From the NCBI GenBank assembly GCA_964458265.1, contig CAYWIF010000018.1:1-64000 (forward strand): DNA of 64,000 nt. Reading direction: 5' to 3'. Under the pieces are notes generated by a model. That model was not told the DNA's origin, ran no database searches, and was given only the letters and a program-made list of their open reading frames with translations. A program made the translations under genes and the position numbers. Positions 62,401 to 64,000 of this stretch are shown in pieces (the first letter of the stretch is position 1; each line of letters starts with the position of its first letter). Source of the DNA: JAGVSR01 sp964458265. GTDB lineage: Bacteria; Pseudomonadota; Alphaproteobacteria; Rhizobiales; Hyphomicrobiaceae.

Positions 62401-63921
62401 GGGCTGATGGCGTTCGACACCACGGCCCAGGGTCTTAAGGCCATCCTGGAACACGGTGTTGCGGTGCTTGGCAACCAGGGTCGCTTTCCGCAGATTGGCG
62501 GCGTGTCGTTTGCCTACGATCCCGATCTGCCGGCAGGCAACCGCATAACGACCATTGGTCTCATCGATGAGGACGGTAACCTGCTCGCCCGCATCTACGA
62601 GGACGGGTCGTTTGTCGCCGGTCTGCCTGCGACGATCACGGTCGTCACGCTGAACTTCCTGGCCAACGGCGGTGACGGCTATCCGGTCAAGGCCAACGCC
62701 GAAAACTTCCGCTTCCTGCTGAACGACGGCACGCTGTCGGCTCCGGTCGATGAAGCGCTGAATTTCACGGCCAACGGCGTCGTTCCGGCCAATATCCTCG
62801 GCGAACAGCAGGCTCTGGCCGAGTTTCTGTTGGCCAATCACGCCACGCCGGAGACGGCGTACGATCAGGCCGACACGGCGATCTCGCTCGATACCCGGAT
62901 CCAGAACCTCGACTTCAGGTCCGACACGGTGCTTGAAGGCCAGGTGATCGACGGTGGCGCAGGCAGGGATAACCTTACCGGAACGATCGGCGACGACATC
63001 ATCAGCGGCGGGGCCGGTGATGACACGGCTTCCGGTGGAATTGGCAATGACGAAATTTTTGGCGGAACCGGCAAAGACCGGCTTTTCGGAGACACTGGCG
63101 ACGACACGATCTCTGCCGGTGACGACGATGATACCGTTGATGGTGGCACTGGCGATGATTGGATCGACGGTGGCGCCGGCAAGGACCGCATATTCGGCGG
63201 GCTTGGCGACGATGAGTTGAACGGCGGCTCCGGAAATGACGACATCCAAGGCGGCGACGGCGACGACTCCCTCAATGGTGGCGACGGCAACGACACGTTG
63301 TCCGGCGGCAATGGCAACGATCTGTTCTTCGCTGAAGCCGGGAATGACACTTACTCAGGCGGGGCCGGCATCGACACGCTCGATTTCAGCCTCGCAGAGA
63401 GCGGCTTGACCCTGGATCTAGCCCGTGGTCGCGCATCGTCGAGCATGACAGGAAGCGATCGCGTATCGGGCATCGAAAACGTCATCGGCACATCGTTCGG
63501 TGACGTGCTGCTCGGCAATCAGGATGCCAATCGCCTTGAAGGTGGCGACGGGAACGACACGCTATCCGGCGGGCGCGGACTTGACGTACTCTTTGGCGGG
63601 GACGGCGAGGACACGTTCCTCTTCGACGGCAAACCTAGCTCAGCGGATGCCGATGAGATCGTCGACTTCGAGGTTGGCTTAGACACAATTGCCTTGTCTC
63701 GCCGCGACTTCGGCAAGCTCGGTCCGATTGGCGAACTTGACATGGACGCATTCACGACCGGTCAAGCCGCGACATCGCTTGCCCACCGCATCATCTTCGA
63801 CGATGCGACCGGTGAACTGTTCTACGACCGCGACGGGACCGGTGCAGGCGCCGCAGTCAAGTTTGCGGTCCTTGAGCCGGCCCTGGAGCTGTCGCATACC
63901 GACTTCACCATCGTCGCCTAG
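59455..63921 (+). CDS. large RTX protein: beta-propeller, 5'-nucleotidase-type phosphoesterase and RTX repeats
   Basis: A 1488-residue type I secretion substrate, probably an extracellular phosphoesterase. Residues about 1-500 form a choice-of-anchor-I type beta-propeller (FDPVSQRLFVTSGEGIRIVD; PDMVTFTPDGLKVLVANEGE). Residues about 505-1130 resemble 5'-nucleotidases: LLHFSDGEAG around Asp 517, GGDN, GNHE at 597-600, and NGGGIR at 935-940. The usual D-x-H opening is D-G-E, as in atypical alkaline phosphatases. About a dozen RTX nonapeptides fill 1165-1388, and the last 90 residues hold the secretion signal. ATG 59455 has GGAGGG 7 bases upstream. No N-terminal signal peptide. Confidence 0.9.
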   Translation: MSLTTTPTEALSANLLGTIGFGGEANAEITAFDPVSQRLFVTSGEGIRIVDFSNPALPVLIGQGPVDLVALGGISNNVSSVAIKNGIVALSLINTDKVLPGEVLFLDAATGTYLNKVTVGANPDMVTFTPDGLKVLVANEGELKEDDPTDAEGSVSIIDLASGVAAASVTTAGFSAFNGQEAALRAADVRIAAGKSASQDFEPEYISITPDGSKAYVTLQENNAIAILDIATGTFEDVVGLGLKDFSPLLADFSDRDGPGSTTAINLKTGQPVFSLYMPDAIGTYQAGGQNFFVIANEGDDRDDFLASAETVRVGSSGFDLDDSVFGADEAILKQNANLGRLTVFRADSDADGVNGAEKLVMLGARSFSILDANGQIVFDSADIIERIAADAGVPYFDDGRSDNKGPEPEGIAIGTIGSRTYAFVGLERSNATVIFDVTNPGAVTYTTIAENLQFNQLTGEITGGDISPEGLLFIPAAESPSGTDLLVVSNEVSSTVTTYELSTPIAFTLQLLHFSDGEAGLLASETAPLLAALVDGFDDDYANTLILAGGDNFLPGPFLAAGTDATVAATHNKGNNPGAADIEIHNRIGVEASTVGNHEFDLGTNAFSDVINDAAFPYLSANLDFSADGGISARYQETVGVGGLENVVDLARKIVPSAVVEKGGEQIGLVGVTTQILESISSTGNVEVKGFAGDGLEANDVAQLAALLQPVIDDLRNQGVNKIVLMAHLQQIQFEQALAPLLEGVDIILAAGSNTRLGDENDEAVAFPGHAADFANTYPIVTAGLDGKPTLIVNTDNEYTYLGRLVVDFDSNGEILVDLLDTSVNGAYASTVDNVAKAWGLDPESIVSIEDLETTAFAEGTKGDSVKDITDALQNVIEAKDGTVLGFTNVYLEGERNLVRNQETNLGNITADANAAALKSALGDDDIFVVSLKNGGGIRAQIGSVDVVTGDKNPPLANPSAGKPEGGVSLLDVENSLRFNNGLMAFDTTAQGLKAILEHGVAVLGNQGRFPQIGGVSFAYDPDLPAGNRITTIGLIDEDGNLLARIYEDGSFVAGLPATITVVTLNFLANGGDGYPVKANAENFRFLLNDGTLSAPVDEALNFTANGVVPANILGEQQALAEFLLANHATPETAYDQADTAISLDTRIQNLDFRSDTVLEGQVIDGGAGRDNLTGTIGDDIISGGAGDDTASGGIGNDEIFGGTGKDRLFGDTGDDTISAGDDDDTVDGGTGDDWIDGGAGKDRIFGGLGDDELNGGSGNDDIQGGDGDDSLNGGDGNDTLSGGNGNDLFFAEAGNDTYSGGAGIDTLDFSLAESGLTLDLARGRASSSMTGSDRVSGIENVIGTSFGDVLLGNQDANRLEGGDGNDTLSGGRGLDVLFGGDGEDTFLFDGKPSSADADEIVDFEVGLDTIALSRRDFGKLGPIGELDMDAFTTGQAATSLAHRIIFDDATGELFYDRDGTGAGAAVKFAVLEPALELSHTDFTIVA
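62947..63620 (+). repeat. DNA encoding RTX nonapeptide repeats
   Basis: Tandem degenerate 27-base units encode GGxGxDxUx-type nonapeptides (for example GGAGDDTAS, GGTGKDRLF, GGLGDDELN, GGDGNDTLS). In known RTX proteins these bind calcium and fold after secretion. The units diverge enough that they are protein repeats, not a recent DNA expansion. Confidence 0.85.
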
Positions 63922-63939
63922 TAGTCTTCAAAAAGTAGC

Positions 63940-63972
63940 AATGCCCGCTCACCTCCCAGGTGGGCGGGCATT
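63940..63972 (+). terminator. Rho-independent terminator of the RTX phosphoesterase gene
   Basis: AATGCCCGC at 63940-63948 pairs with GCGGGCATT at 63964-63972, and inside it CACCT (63950-63954) pairs with AGGTG (63958-63962), leaving a 3-base loop. The stem is followed by a CTCTATTTG tract and preceded by A5. It lies 19 bases after the stop codon. Confidence 0.85.
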
Positions 63973-64000
63973 CTCTATTTGAACGGTTCGCCGCCGGTCT

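Noticed and set aside
60091..63249. 1052-residue open frame on the minus strand opposite the RTX phosphoesterase
   Set aside because: It mirrors the codon periodicity of the real plus-strand gene, shows no domain, and lies fully within a recognised coding region.
62947..63620. regularly spaced short DNA repeats that could suggest a CRISPR array
   Set aside because: The period is 27 bases in frame and encodes RTX nonapeptides; there are no identical repeats with unique spacers.

Overview
The window is GC-rich chromosomal DNA, almost certainly from an alphaproteobacterium of the order Hyphomicrobiales (Rhizobiales), possibly close to Hyphomicrobiaceae. The evidence is a MucR/Ros regulator, the paired DUF1214/DUF1254 proteins, DUF1491, DUF5330, a DUF6456 protein beside a DnaA-domain-IV-like protein, an alphaproteobacterial SufE, and perfect TTAA-N7-TTAA(C) CtrA-type boxes. 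I found no tRNA, rRNA, CRISPR array, intact insertion sequence or prophage.

Layout. 1-825: the tail of an upstream gene, then GC-rich intergenic palindromes. 826-3726: a type-I-secreted RTX metalloprotease and a YcgN-type cysteine-cluster protein. 3913-11937: mostly core alphaproteobacterial genes, including a class A penicillin-binding protein, DUF1214/DUF1254, DUF1491, peptidoglycan-binding, DUF5330, sufE, DUF6456/DnaA-like and mucR. 12191-16223: a Tat-exported GH10 glycosidase, a methyltransferase and oligopeptidase B. 16296-19406: a TadG-like VWA protein and a membrane protein with a predicted winged-helix tail. 20327-23280: a peptidoglycan-binding-like protein, cutA, NAD kinase and a nitroreductase. 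23434-27136: two secreted proteins built from related beta-sandwich repeats, one with a VWA domain, followed by a convergent membrane/TPR-like protein. 27182-31189: an amino-acid-type binding protein, metC and a POT peptide transporter with a strongly structured leader. 31304-36700: a GNAT enzyme, a CHASE4-GGDEF-EAL protein and an SCO2525-like methyltransferase around a CtrA box, then an L,D-transpeptidase. 36921-39210: SbtB/SbtA with a divergent LysR regulator.

39211-46952 looks like accessory sequence. It holds an ArsR/AHSA1 pair, an RND-pump remnant, a peroxiredoxin-like protein, LysR with 3-hydroxybutyrate dehydrogenase, a cupin and an MFS exporter. 46945-55390 holds a secreted reprolysin-like metzincin, small exported proteins, a patatin and an RND efflux pair. 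55566-63921 is a complete type I secretion locus without its outer-membrane channel: an HlyC-like acyltransferase, ABC exporter and HlyD adaptor on the minus strand, divergent from a 1488-residue RTX phosphoesterase. The RTX metalloprotease near the other end carries the same C-terminal block as this phosphoesterase, so one exporter probably serves both.

The most promising unusual systems are the HlyC-like/T1SS/RTX-phosphoesterase locus, the GNAT/c-di-GMP/methyltransferase cluster with its CtrA box, the VWA plus repeat-protein pair, and the membrane-tethered winged-helix protein. All function assignments come from reading motifs by eye; no database search was run.
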